NCBI GenBank assembly: GCA_023391095.1 | Contig: JAEWBN010000017.1 | Span: forward strand, 1 to 64,000 | DNA from: Pseudomonadota bacterium | GTDB lineage: Bacteria > Pseudomonadota > Alphaproteobacteria > Rhizobiales > Devosiaceae | DNA: 64,000 nt | Reading direction: 5' to 3' | In this document: in pieces, positions 51,872-60,773 of the stretch | Layout of the letters: each line of letters begins with the position of its first letter | Position numbering within the stretch: the first letter of the stretch is position 1 | Program-made: the position numbers and the translations under genes | The notes under the pieces: model-generated | Database searches by the model: none | Told to the model about the DNA's origin: nothing | The model's input: the letters and a program-made list of their open reading frames with translations, nothing else

Positions 51872-52666
51872 ATGGCGCGTTCCGCCCTTCTCAACGTCAT
51901 GGTCTCTGCCGCCATCAAGGCCGGAAAGTCGCTCAGCCGCGACTTCAACGAGGTCGAAAACCTGCAGGTTTCGCGCAAGGGCCCGGCGGACTTCGTCTCC
52001 AAGGCTGACCTGCGTGCCGAGCAGATCGTCTATGACGAGCTGCGCAAGGCCCGTCCGACCTATGGGTTCCTGATGGAAGAAGGTGGGGAAGTCGCGGGCA
52101 CCGACGGCCAGCACACCTGGATCATCGACCCGCTCGATGGCACTACCAATTTCCTCCACTCCATCCCGCTCTTTGCCGTGGCCATTGCCCTGCAGCGCGG
52201 CGACGAGATCGTGGCGTCGGTGGTCTATAATCCGATCATGGACGAGATGTTCACGGCCGAAAAAGGCGGCGGCACCTGGCTGGCCGATCGCAAGCGCCTG
52301 CGCGTTGCCGGCCGCCGGCACCTTTCCGATGCCGTGGTGACTACCGGCATCAAGACCCAGGGCACCTCGAACGATACGCTGCAGCTGCGCCAGCTGGCGG
52401 CCATCAACCCGGCCGTTGCCGGCATTCGCCGGTCTGGCTCCATCTGCCTCGACATGGCCTGGCTCGCCGCCGGCCGTTTCGATGCCATCTGGGAAGCGGG
52501 GCTCAAGCCCTGGGACGTGGCGCCCGGCCTGCTGCTGGTCAAGGAAGCCGGCGGCATCGTCTCCGACTTTGCCGGTCAGCCCGGATCGGTCTGGAACGGC
52601 CAGATCGTTGCGGGCAACGAGACCCTGCACGGCGCCCTGCTCAAGACCCTGAAGCCGATCAAGTAA
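51872..52666 (+). CDS. suhB: Inositol monophosphatase-family protein (SuhB-like)
   Basis: The 264-residue protein has the metal-dependent phosphatase motifs of the family: EEGG near residue 70, WIIDPLDGTTNFLHSIP near 90, and LKPWDVAPGLLLVKEAGG near 215. Members dephosphorylate inositol monophosphate and related sugar phosphates; SuhB also assists ribosomal RNA transcription. The end overlaps the end of the converging phosphotransferase gene by eight bases. Confidence 0.93.
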   Translation: MARSALLNVMVSAAIKAGKSLSRDFNEVENLQVSRKGPADFVSKADLRAEQIVYDELRKARPTYGFLMEEGGEVAGTDGQHTWIIDPLDGTTNFLHSIPLFAVAIALQRGDEIVASVVYNPIMDEMFTAEKGGGTWLADRKRLRVAGRRHLSDAVVTTGIKTQGTSNDTLQLRQLAAINPAVAGIRRSGSICLDMAWLAAGRFDAIWEAGLKPWDVAPGLLLVKEAGGIVSDFAGQPGSVWNGQIVAGNETLHGALLKTLKPIK

Positions 52667-53546
52667 GATCCGCTTTTTCCTCGATGAGGCGCGCGAGGGT
52701 GCTTTGTCCCAGCGCGCTCATGGTTGGATTGGTCTGTCGGTAATACCAGACCAGACCCATGGCCTGCTCGAATGCCCAGGCGGCGCCGCGCCGCCATTCG
52801 AGGTCACTCGCGCCGACTGCCTCGCGAAATATCCGCCGCCTTTCGCCATCGAGCAGGTGCCAACCGACTACCAGGTCAAGCGCAGGATCAGCGGGGCCGA
52901 AGCTTCCGCCATCCAGAACGCCCGCAAGCCGCTCGTCCCGGACCAGAAGATTGGCGGGGGTGAGGTCCCTGTGGCTCATGACCACCCGGCCGGGATGGGG
53001 CAAGACGCGGAAGCCGGCCCACATTGCGCGCAGCACGGGGACGTCGAGTAGGTTTTCGCTCCGCACGAGGCACTTTGCCATCCAGGCGTCGTGATCCGGG
53101 AGAGAGCCGCCCCTCCCCTTGCCATCGAAGGGCCGGCCCATTGTATCGGCCGAGCGTAATCTTAAGACCAGTCCGGCAAGGTCCAGCGCAAAACCTGCCG
53201 AATGGCTGACGCTGTGCGGCGTCGCGGTTTCTCCCTCGATCCAGGATTGGACGCTCCAAGCGGAGGGATAGCCGTGTCCGGGGCGGCCAATGGCAACCGG
53301 AACGGGCGTCGCAACGGGGCATTGCGCCACCAGCTCCCGCATGGCCGCCAATTCCTGCCCGACCGTCTCAGCCGACGTCATTTGAAGCGGAAACCGCGCG
53401 ACATGGCCTCGACCGATGCGAAAAATGGCATTGACCGTTCCGGGTGTCTCGAGCCGCACAATGGCCTCGCCATCGAATTCGGGGAACTGCCCGCGGATCA
53501 AGGCCTTGGCCAGTGCAACGTCGATGTGCAACTGCTTGGCATGCAT
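52659..53546 (-). CDS. Aminoglycoside phosphotransferase (APH)-family kinase
   Basis: The 295-residue protein has the APH/ChoK kinase fold. The catalytic loop reads SHRDLTPANLLV, with the aspartate and asparagine kept but arginine in place of the usual glycine after histidine. The metal-binding aspartate is in GVLDGGSFGPADPALDLV. Family members phosphorylate aminoglycosides, choline, homoserine or similar small molecules. Nothing nearby suggests resistance, and a metabolic role is as likely. It is convergent with the IMPase gene. Confidence 0.85.
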   Translation of the reverse strand: MHAKQLHIDVALAKALIRGQFPEFDGEAIVRLETPGTVNAIFRIGRGHVARFPLQMTSAETVGQELAAMRELVAQCPVATPVPVAIGRPGHGYPSAWSVQSWIEGETATPHSVSHSAGFALDLAGLVLRLRSADTMGRPFDGKGRGGSLPDHDAWMAKCLVRSENLLDVPVLRAMWAGFRVLPHPGRVVMSHRDLTPANLLVRDERLAGVLDGGSFGPADPALDLVVGWHLLDGERRRIFREAVGASDLEWRRGAAWAFEQAMGLVWYYRQTNPTMSALGQSTLARLIEEKADLT

Positions 53547-53677
53547 GGCTTAACTCTCAGCCTCTTCCCCGGGCGGGTCCCACAAGGGGCCCGTTAACCT
53601 TTTCCATTGTCACGCCTTTCCACCGCCACTAGTGTCGAAGGATGGCTGATTTGGCACGCGGGGGAAGGTTCCATACG

Positions 53678-54664
53678 ATGACGCAAGGCTACGATCCCTA
53701 CCATCTTTCGAGCCCGACCGTTTATCTGGTCAAGATCGTCATCTTTCTGGTGCTGGTGGCGCTGGTTGCCGCCATTCTGTTTTCCACCATCATCACCTTC
53801 TTCTGGGCCAACCCCTTTATCAACTCGCTGATCTTCCTGACCCTGGCGATCGGCATCTTCCTCAGCTTCCGACAGCTCTTCCGATTGTTTCCCGAGGTGA
53901 AGTGGGTCAACTCGCTTCAGGACGGCAACCTCAATACGACCCGACCCCCGGTCTTGCTGGCGCCCGTTGCCGGCCTCCTGCGGGAGCGGATCGGCGAGGC
54001 GGTCATCACGCCCTCCTCCATGCGCTCCATTCTGGATTCGGTGGGCAATCGGCTCGATGAAGCCAAGGATACCTCGCGCTACCTCACCGGACTTCTGGTA
54101 TTTCTTGGCCTGCTGGGCACATTTTATGGCCTCCTCGAAACCGTGACCTCGGTCAGCAATGTGATCAATGCGCTTGATGTCACGGCAGGCGACTCGGCAA
54201 CGCTCTTCACCAACCTGCGCGAAGGGCTCGTCGCGCCGCTGGGTGGCATGGGCACGGCCTTTTCGTCCTCGCTCTTTGGCCTTTCCGGATCCCTGGTCCT
54301 GGGCTTTCTTGATCTCCAGACCAGCCAGGCGCAAAACGCCTTCTATACCGATCTCGAGGACTGGATGACCTCCATGACCGAGCTCGACCATCCGGTTTCG
54401 GCCATGCAGGCCAATGCCGGCGGCCCGGACATCCAGGCCATAGTCGACAAGCTCGGCGCCAATAACCAGAGCATCAACTCGTCCCAGAACGCCATCCGCG
54501 CCATGGCCGAGCTGGCGCGCGGCATTGACGGATTGGTCAAGCACATCCGCACCGAACAGGACGATTTGCGGCGCTACATCACCGAACAGGGCGAAACCAA
54601 CAAGAAGCTGCGCGACCTCATTGAGGCCATGCTCAACGAAGCCGATAACGAGCGCCGGGAATAG
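53678..54664 (+). CDS. MotA/TolQ/ExbB-family proton-channel protein
   Basis: The 328-residue protein (ATG 53678, behind GGGGGAAGG) has an N-terminal pair of helices (about 16-44 and 48-66), then the PF01618 core helices LTGLLVFLGLLGTFYGLLE and GTAFSSSLFGLSGSLVLGFLDL. The C-terminal 100 residues are a soluble helical region. It is not TolQ or flagellar MotA, which differ in length. The gene is 3 bases before a MotB-like partner, so the two should form an ion-driven stator that grips peptidoglycan. The function is unknown. Confidence 0.85.
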   Translation: MTQGYDPYHLSSPTVYLVKIVIFLVLVALVAAILFSTIITFFWANPFINSLIFLTLAIGIFLSFRQLFRLFPEVKWVNSLQDGNLNTTRPPVLLAPVAGLLRERIGEAVITPSSMRSILDSVGNRLDEAKDTSRYLTGLLVFLGLLGTFYGLLETVTSVSNVINALDVTAGDSATLFTNLREGLVAPLGGMGTAFSSSLFGLSGSLVLGFLDLQTSQAQNAFYTDLEDWMTSMTELDHPVSAMQANAGGPDIQAIVDKLGANNQSINSSQNAIRAMAELARGIDGLVKHIRTEQDDLRRYITEQGETNKKLRDLIEAMLNEADNERRE

Positions 54665-54667
54665 GCC

Positions 54668-55693
54668 ATGGCTTTCGCGCGCTCCCGCCGCCGTCAGGAA
54701 GCCAATTACTGGCCCGGCTTTGTCGATGCGCTGTCGAGCCTGCTGCTCGTCATCATCTTCATGCTCAGCCTGTTCATGCTGACCCAGTTCTTCCTTGGCC
54801 AGGAAATCCAGGGGCGCGACACGGCGCTGGCGCGCCTCAACACCCAGATCGCCGAACTGACCGAATTGCTGCAGCTCGAACGCGCCAATTCGGACGACCT
54901 GACCTCGCAGCTGGCCACATTGACCGCCACCCTCGCCGGAGCGCGTGCCGAAAACGAAACGCTGTCGAGCCAGCTGTCCGGCATCGGCACGGGCCTGGAC
55001 GACCGCGACGCTACCATTGCCGGGCTCGAGCAGCAGGTGATCGATGCCGAGCGGCTTTCCGATGAAGCCAATGCCCAGGTCGCCCTGCTCAACCAGCAGC
55101 TGGCGGCCCTGCGTACCCAATTGGCGGCACTCGAAGCTGCGCTTGAAGCCTCGGAAGCCCGCGACACCGAAAGCCGCACCCAGATCGCCGATCTTGGACG
55201 CCGCCTCAACCTGGCGCTGGCTCAACGCGTCCAGGACCTCAGCCGCTACCGTTCGGACTTCTTTGGCCGCCTGCGGGAAATCCTCGAAACCCGCGCCGAT
55301 GTGCGTGTGGTCGGCGACCGGTTCGTATTCCAGTCCGAAGTGCTGTTCGATCCGGGGCAAGCCGATATCGACCCCGCGGGCACGCCCGAGCTCGATGCGC
55401 TGGCCGACGCCATTCTGCAGCTCGAAACCGAGATCCCGGAAGATATTAACTGGGTGCTGCGGATCGACGGGCACACCGATGCCCGCCCCATTTCCAATGC
55501 CCGCTTCCCCTCGAACTGGGAGCTCTCGGCCGCGCGCGCCATTTCGGTTGCCCGCTATCTCGTCAGTCGTGGTGTCTCGCCCAATCGGCTGGTCGCTGCC
55601 GGCTTTGGCGAATTTACCCCGCTCGACACTGGCGAGAACGACGAAGCCTATCGCCGCAACCGCCGCATCGAGTTCAAACTCACGGAGGGCTAG
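54668..55693 (+). CDS. MotB-like protein with OmpA peptidoglycan-binding domain
   Basis: The 341-residue protein has one N-terminal helix (about 22-42) with an aspartate at residue 20 (GFVDALSSLL), placed like the proton-binding Asp of MotB. A long coiled coil follows (about 50-190, with many Gln, Leu and Ala heptads), then an OmpA domain (about 225-340). The OmpA domain has WVLRIDGHTDARPIS, NWELSAARAISVARYLV and NRRIEFKLTEG. It would anchor the partner channel to peptidoglycan. Its position before pal suggests an envelope task, perhaps at division. Confidence 0.88.
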   Translation: MAFARSRRRQEANYWPGFVDALSSLLLVIIFMLSLFMLTQFFLGQEIQGRDTALARLNTQIAELTELLQLERANSDDLTSQLATLTATLAGARAENETLSSQLSGIGTGLDDRDATIAGLEQQVIDAERLSDEANAQVALLNQQLAALRTQLAALEAALEASEARDTESRTQIADLGRRLNLALAQRVQDLSRYRSDFFGRLREILETRADVRVVGDRFVFQSEVLFDPGQADIDPAGTPELDALADAILQLETEIPEDINWVLRIDGHTDARPISNARFPSNWELSAARAISVARYLVSRGVSPNRLVAAGFGEFTPLDTGENDEAYRRNRRIEFKLTEG

Positions 55694-55918
55694 GTCACCA
55701 AGCCCGCCGCTGGCCCTGCCGTTCCTGGTGTCCCTCGCGCTTAACCTTAACAGCGCGACGCCACCCGCTGTTGCCGAAGCGCAACGTCACAAAAAAGCCC
55801 GGATTCCTGCCACATCGCGGCCTCAATAGGCAAAGATTAACCACGTTGGCTCACCCGCTTTTAAGAATAAGCGCGGTAAATGCTGGGCCCAAGATTGTAG
55901 CTTTCCAGGAGCCGACCC

Positions 55919-56419
55919 GTGGTCATCCCCGCACCCATCAATACCGTAATGCGCGCTGCCGCGATGATGCTCTTCGTCGTCGTGCTGGCCGCCTGTTCCC
56001 GTAGCGCCACCGACAATGTGGGCCTCACCGGCGTCGGCAATACCGGCCCCGGCGGCGGCGCACCCGGCAGCCAGCAGGAATTTCTCGTCACCGTGGGCGA
56101 CCGCGTCTTCTTCGAGACCGATTCGAGCTCGCTGACCTCCGAAGCCATGGCAACCCTGGACAAGCAGGCCGCTTGGCTCAACCAGTACCAAAACTACCGC
56201 ATCATGATCGAAGGCCATGCCGACGAGCGCGGTACCCGCGAATACAACATCGCCCTGGGCGCCCGCCGTGCCTCGGTGGTGGTGAACTACCTCGTGTCCC
56301 GCGGGGTCAACGGCCAGCGTATCCAGAGCCAGTCCTTTGGCAAGGAACGTCCGGTGGCCATCTGTAACGACATTTCCTGCTGGAGCCAGAACCGTCGCGC
56401 CGTCACGGTGGTCCAGTAA
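55919..56419 (+). CDS. pal: Peptidoglycan-associated lipoprotein Pal
   Basis: The 166-residue lipoprotein has a lipobox VLAAC (cysteine near residue 26), a Gly-rich linker and an OmpA domain. Key segments are DRVFFETDSSSLT, IMIEGHADERGTREYNIALGARRA and FGKERPVA. Lipid-anchored Pal binds peptidoglycan and TolB. GTG 55919 is preferred as start because AGGAG lies at good distance; ATG 55949 is an alternative. It has its own upstream region of 225 bases, which contains several TTAACC-like motifs, and a terminator after it. Confidence 0.96.
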   Translation: MVIPAPINTVMRAAAMMLFVVVLAACSRSATDNVGLTGVGNTGPGGGAPGSQQEFLVTVGDRVFFETDSSSLTSEAMATLDKQAAWLNQYQNYRIMIEGHADERGTREYNIALGARRASVVVNYLVSRGVNGQRIQSQSFGKERPVAICNDISCWSQNRRAVTVVQ

Positions 56420-56478
56420 AAAATCCGGCTGCCGACCAAAGCGGTAGCCGCAACCATCCAGTGAAAACTGGAGGCAAG

Positions 56479-56518
56479 AGCGCCCGGGGCCAACTTAATG
56501 GCCCGGGCGCTTTCTTTT
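56479..56518 (+). terminator. Terminator after pal
   Basis: AGCGCCCGGG (56479-56488) and CCCGGGCGCT (56502-56511) form a perfect 10-base stem followed by TTTCTTTT. Strong hairpin between pal and cpoB. Confidence 0.85.
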
Positions 56519-56589
56519 CACCAAAATTGCTCTTTATCGGCAGGGCAACAATGCCCATCTTGGCACAAGCATCAGCAATGGAGGCTTGC

Positions 56590-57624
56590 TTGACTTCGAC
56601 CCGATTGACCCGGCTGGGGCGTGCCGCGCTCTGCGCGCTGGGCCTTGGCTTTGGCGCCACCAGTGCCCAGGCCGAGACCGCCACTGTGTTCCCGCCCGGC
56701 GAATTGGCCGGTCTTGGCTTTACCAATGCCGACAACGGTCGCATCCTGGTCGCCCAGGCCGACAGCGCCCAGCTTCTGGTGCGCATCCAGCAGCTTGAAG
56801 AACAGATCCGCTCGCTGAACGGGCAGATCGAGGGGCTGACCTTCCAGCTCACCCAGCTGCAGGAAATCATCAACCGGATGCAGGAAGACAACGAGTTCCG
56901 TTTCCAATCGCTGGAAGGCGGTGCGCCGGGAAAAACTGATGCGGCAACCCAAGCGGGCGGCGCGACGCAGCCCGAGGCGTTGCCGCAGGACCCGGCCATA
57001 AGCGAAGAGGGCGCAGCGCCCCTAACCGTGATCCCCGAACAGGGCGTACAGCCCCTGCCCGGCGAGCAGGAATTCGACCCTACCTTCGATGATGCCGGCG
57101 CAGCGCCGGTGGATGAACTGGGCGAAAGTGCCGACCCGCTGGTCGGCACCGGACAGGCCGGCGGGGTCGACCTCATCACCGGCCAGCCGCTGGACCTGAG
57201 TTACAACCCAGCCATGGCGCCGACATCCAATGCCGATGCCGATGCACAGTACCAGGCGGGCTATGAGGCCTTCGTGCAGGGCGATTATGCCTTTGCCGAT
57301 GAGCAGCTGAGCCAGTTCCTGGCGCTTTATCCGGCCGATCCGCGCATTCCCGACGCCGCCAACTGGCTGGGAGAATCGATGATCGCCCAGGGCGCTTACA
57401 CAGAGGCCGCTGACATTCTGGTCGACATCTACCAGAAGAATGCCGAGCACGCCCGCGCCCCCGACCTGTTGCTCAAGCTGGGCATCGCCCTCGCCGGCGC
57501 CGGTGAACGCGACACCGCCTGCCGCACCTTCGACGAGGTGGAACGCCGCTACACCGACGTGATCCCGGCCTTTCAAAACCGTTTGAGCCAGGAACGGGCC
57601 CGCGCCGAATGCGCGCCGGCCTGA
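56590..57624 (+). CDS. cpoB: Tol-Pal system coordinator CpoB (YbgF)
   Basis: The protein has 344 residues if started at TTG 56590, which sits five bases after a clear TGGAGG. An ATG at 56551 would place that ribosome site inside the gene and lengthen the leader. A signal peptide (LGLGFGATSAQA) is followed by a coiled coil (about 45-90), an acidic Pro/Gln-rich linker and C-terminal TPR repeats (AQYQAGYEAFVQGDYAFADEQ and following). CpoB coordinates Tol-Pal with peptidoglycan synthesis at septation. It overlaps tilS by 16 bases. Confidence 0.92.
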   Translation: MTSTRLTRLGRAALCALGLGFGATSAQAETATVFPPGELAGLGFTNADNGRILVAQADSAQLLVRIQQLEEQIRSLNGQIEGLTFQLTQLQEIINRMQEDNEFRFQSLEGGAPGKTDAATQAGGATQPEALPQDPAISEEGAAPLTVIPEQGVQPLPGEQEFDPTFDDAGAAPVDELGESADPLVGTGQAGGVDLITGQPLDLSYNPAMAPTSNADADAQYQAGYEAFVQGDYAFADEQLSQFLALYPADPRIPDAANWLGESMIAQGAYTEAADILVDIYQKNAEHARAPDLLLKLGIALAGAGERDTACRTFDEVERRYTDVIPAFQNRLSQERARAECAPA

Positions 57625-58883
57625 CGCCCGATCTGGGCGAGCCGGCGTCTCTGGCCCGCCTGTTTGCGCCCGTGGCGCAGGAGCCCGCCATCGGGCTGGC
57701 CGTTTCAGGTGGCGCCGATAGCCTCGCTTTGATGCTTCTGGCGCACCGCTGGGCGAGCATTGCCGACAGCTCCCCCAAGCTCATCGTCTATAGCGTTGAC
57801 CATGGCCTGCGGCCCGAAGCGCAGGACGAGGTTGCCATGGTGCTTGCGGCGGCGGAGGCACGTGGCCTTGCTGCACGAGGGCTGGTCTGGGAGGGCGACA
57901 AACGCGCAACGGGCCTCCAGGAAGCGGCAAGACTGGCCCGATATGGCCTCATCGGCGAGGCTATGGTCAGGGATGGCGCGACAGTGCTGCTCACCGCCCA
58001 TCACCGCATGGATCAAGCCGAAACGGTGCTGATGCGGCTGGCGCATGGCAGCGGTCTTGAGGGCCTCAAGGCCATGGCGCCCCATTCGGTCGTCGAGGGC
58101 GTGCGCATCTTCCGCCCCCTGCTCGATGTTGAACCGGCGACGCTGGCAAGTCTGGTGGACGCTGAGGGCATGACGCCTGCCCATGACCCTTCCAACCACG
58201 ACACCGACTACGAACGCGTGCGCTGGCGCAAGCTGCTGCCGGTTCTGGCCGATCATGGCCTCGACACCGCCACCCTGTCCCGCTTCGCCCTCCGGATGGC
58301 AGAGGCCGACGATGCGCTGACGCAGATGGCGCATGCCGCCTTTGACGAACTGGTGACGTTTGACGGGTTTGGGGCAGCCATTCTCCCGGCCGCAGCTTTT
58401 GGCACGATCAGTCCGGCCATCGGCCGCCGCGTCCTGGGCCGCGTACTCAATATCGTGGGCGGCCGGCAGCGGCCGCGGGCTTTGGGCCAGGTTGAGCGCC
58501 TTTACGACCAGATCACGGCGCGCGACCTGCCACCGGCCGCGACGCTGCTGGGCGCGGTGCTCCGCCTCAAGGGCGATACGCTGAGCATTTCCCGCGAACC
58601 GGGTCGTGCCCTCCTGCCGGATCGACCGCTCGTGCCGGGTGAAGCGATCATCTGGGACCAGCGCTTCCGCATCGCCAGCCGGCCCGAAGCCGAGCACCTG
58701 ACCGTCAGCGCCAGTGAATTTATGCCGCGCCATCGGCTGGAGCATGTTCTGGGCTTCAAGGTGACGACGCCTGCCGAAGCCATCCGCACCGCGCCAGTGG
58801 TGCGCGACGGCGCCGGCGACCTGCTTGCGCTGGGCGGCTGGTCCTTTGATGACCGCGTCACGGTGGATCTCCTGATCGACTAG
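57609..58883 (+). CDS. tilS: tRNA(Ile)-lysidine synthase
   Basis: The 424-residue protein has the PP-loop SGGADS at residues 33-38, YSVDHGLRPEA, and the LLTAHHRMDQAETVLMRLAHGSG region typical of TilS. It adds lysine to C34 of tRNA-Ile(CAU) so that it reads AUA. The C-terminal half is divergent, as is usual. In most rhizobia ftsH follows; here argB is next after 108 bases. Confidence 0.94.
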   Translation: MRAGLTPDLGEPASLARLFAPVAQEPAIGLAVSGGADSLALMLLAHRWASIADSSPKLIVYSVDHGLRPEAQDEVAMVLAAAEARGLAARGLVWEGDKRATGLQEAARLARYGLIGEAMVRDGATVLLTAHHRMDQAETVLMRLAHGSGLEGLKAMAPHSVVEGVRIFRPLLDVEPATLASLVDAEGMTPAHDPSNHDTDYERVRWRKLLPVLADHGLDTATLSRFALRMAEADDALTQMAHAAFDELVTFDGFGAAILPAAAFGTISPAIGRRVLGRVLNIVGGRQRPRALGQVERLYDQITARDLPPAATLLGAVLRLKGDTLSISREPGRALLPDRPLVPGEAIIWDQRFRIASRPEAEHLTVSASEFMPRHRLEHVLGFKVTTPAEAIRTAPVVRDGAGDLLALGGWSFDDRVTVDLLID

Positions 58884-58991
58884 GTCCAAAGTTTTGCGCC
58901 GGGGGCGAAATTTCTCCCCATTGCCGATTTAAACCCCCGGCAAAATCGAATAGACCCATTGCCCGATTGCCTTTGAGGGAGAGCTGCGCCG

Positions 58992-59894
58992 ATGGCCGAA
59001 GATACACCCAATACCGATCGGTTCAGCCATGATGCCGGCATCCTGGCGCAGGCCCTGCCCTATATGCAGCGCTACGAAGGCAAGACCGTCGTGGTGAAAT
59101 ATGGCGGCCATGCCATGGGTGACGCCAAGCTCGGCCAGGCCTTTGCCCGCGATATTGCGCTCCTCAAGCAGTCAAAGGTCAATCCAATAGTCGTCCATGG
59201 CGGGGGGCCGCAGATCGCCTCCATGCTCAAGAACCTGGGCATCGAATCCAAGTTTGAAGGCGGGCTGCGGGTTACCGACAAGCGGACCATGGAAATTGTC
59301 GAGATGGTCCTGGCCGGCTCGATCAACAAGGAAATCGTCGCCCTGATCAATGCCGAGGGCGAATGGGCCATCGGCCTTTGCGGCAAGGACGGCAATATGG
59401 TCTTCGCTCGCAAGGCCGAAAAGACCTATACCGACCCCACCTCCCATATCGAGCGCGTCCTTGACCTCGGCTATGTGGGCGAACCGGTGGAAGTCGACCG
59501 TACTCTGCTCGATCTGTTGGCCCGCTCGGAAATGATCCCGGTAATCGCGCCGGTGGCGCCCGGCCGCGACGGCAATACCTACAACATCAATGCCGATACC
59601 TTTGCCGGCGCCATTGCCGGTTCGCTCGGCGCCAAGCGCCTCCTGTTCCTCACCGACGTTCCCGGCGTGCTGGACAAGAATGGCAAGCTCATGCCCGAGC
59701 TGACCGTGCGCGAAGCCAAGGAACTCATCGCCGACGGCACGATTTCCGGCGGCATGATCCCCAAGGTCGAGACCTGCCTTGAAGCGCTGGAAAACGGCGT
59801 CGAGGGCGTCGTCATCCTCAATGGCAAGACCCCGCATGTCGTTCTGGTCGAGCTCTTTACCGAACATGGTGCCGGCACGCTGATCGTGCGCTGA
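58992..59894 (+). CDS. argB: Acetylglutamate kinase
   Basis: The 300-residue kinase catalyses the second step of arginine synthesis. Motifs include VVKYGGHAMGD, NPIVVHGGGPQI (glycine loop), INADTFAGAIAGSLGAKRLLFLTDVPGVLD, and the C-terminal SGGMIPKVETCLEAL. The N-terminal extension with a helix before the kinase core, seen here, is typical of hexameric, arginine-inhibited forms. GAGGGAGAGCTG precedes the ATG. Confidence 0.96.
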   Translation: MAEDTPNTDRFSHDAGILAQALPYMQRYEGKTVVVKYGGHAMGDAKLGQAFARDIALLKQSKVNPIVVHGGGPQIASMLKNLGIESKFEGGLRVTDKRTMEIVEMVLAGSINKEIVALINAEGEWAIGLCGKDGNMVFARKAEKTYTDPTSHIERVLDLGYVGEPVEVDRTLLDLLARSEMIPVIAPVAPGRDGNTYNINADTFAGAIAGSLGAKRLLFLTDVPGVLDKNGKLMPELTVREAKELIADGTISGGMIPKVETCLEALENGVEGVVILNGKTPHVVLVELFTEHGAGTLIVR

Positions 59895-59963
59895 CTGCAA
59901 CTCCGCGCCACCCGGCGCGGTTGTGCTGTCTGCTGTCATGACTGGCTACGGAGCGTCTATCGT

Positions 59964-60743
59964 TTGGGAACCGAGTTCTTTATCTTCGCAGCCATCGGCT
60001 TTTTCGCCCAGATCGTGGATGGGGCACTCGGAATGGCCTATGGCGTGGTCAGTTCCACCATGCTGCTGGCCTTCGGCGTCCCTCCGGCCGCAGCGTCCGC
60101 CAGCGTCCATGCCGCCGAAATGTTCACCACCGCCGCATCGGCCTCGAGCCATGTGGCCCACAAGAATGTCAATTGGCGCCTGTTCTGGCGCCTGGCCCCC
60201 GCCGGCATCGTGGGTGGCGTGCTCGGCACCTATGTGCTGACCGCCATAGATGGGGCGATCCTGCGCCCCTTCGTGACGGTCTATCTCGGACTTTTGGGCA
60301 TCTACATCCTCTACCGCGCCTTCCGCATCCGTGCCGCGTACAAGGAACCGCAGACCAAGCTGGTCCTGCCGCTCGGCGTCGCAGGTGGTTTCGTCGACGC
60401 CGCCGGCGGCGGAGGCTGGGGACCGATTGTCACATCCAGCCTCATCGGTTCGGGCGGTGCGCCCCGCTATATCGTGGGCACGGTGAACACGGTCGAATTC
60501 TTCGTCACCACCGCGGTTTCAGTGGCCTTTATCACGGCGCTCCTGACCGGGCACTGGGAAGAAGGCGGCGGCATTGAGCGGCATTTGTGGTCCGTGGGCG
60601 GCCTCGTCGCTGGCGGTATCCTGGCGGCACCACTGGCAGGCTTTGTGGTGCGCGCCATTCCACCGCAAAAGCTGATGATGCTGGTCGGCGGTCTTGTGAT
60701 TGCGCTGGCCTGCTTCCAGACCTGGCAACTGTTCAACCAGTGA
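59964..60743 (+). CDS. TauE/SafE (TSUP) family membrane permease
   Basis: The 259-residue protein has eight predicted membrane helices in two repeats, with the family signatures FFAQIVDGALGMAYGV and GGFVDAAGGGGWGPIVTSS. TSUP proteins move sulfite, sulfoacetate or related organosulfur anions. TTG 59964 is used as start because no in-frame ATG lies upstream; no clear ribosome binding site is visible. The gene stands alone; no sulfur-metabolism gene is next to it. Confidence 0.88.
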   Translation: MGTEFFIFAAIGFFAQIVDGALGMAYGVVSSTMLLAFGVPPAAASASVHAAEMFTTAASASSHVAHKNVNWRLFWRLAPAGIVGGVLGTYVLTAIDGAILRPFVTVYLGLLGIYILYRAFRIRAAYKEPQTKLVLPLGVAGGFVDAAGGGGWGPIVTSSLIGSGGAPRYIVGTVNTVEFFVTTAVSVAFITALLTGHWEEGGGIERHLWSVGGLVAGGILAAPLAGFVVRAIPPQKLMMLVGGLVIALACFQTWQLFNQ

Positions 60744-60769
60744 AAAAGGCCGCCCGCGGGCGGCCTTTG
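60743..60769. terminator. Bidirectional terminator between TSUP and MFS genes
   Basis: GGCCGCCC (60748-60755) and GGGCGGCC (60758-60765) form a perfect stem with AAAAA to the left and TTTGT to the right. It serves two converging genes. Confidence 0.85.
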
Positions 60770-60773
60770 TGCA

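Noticed and set aside
50663..52630. 655-codon minus-strand frame
   Set aside because: High GC in third positions leaves long antisense frames open; this one spans three well-supported plus-strand genes and has no family features.
53594..55474. 626-codon minus-strand frame
   Set aside because: Antisense shadow of the MotA/MotB-like pair with biased composition (many Gly, Asp, Gln) and no motif.
53678..55693. ZorA/ZorB of a Zorya defence system
   Set aside because: The pair has the same fold classes (MotA-like and MotB-like with OmpA domain), but no zorC, zorD or zorE effector gene lies near; neighbours are pal, cpoB and metabolic genes in ordinary chromosomal DNA.
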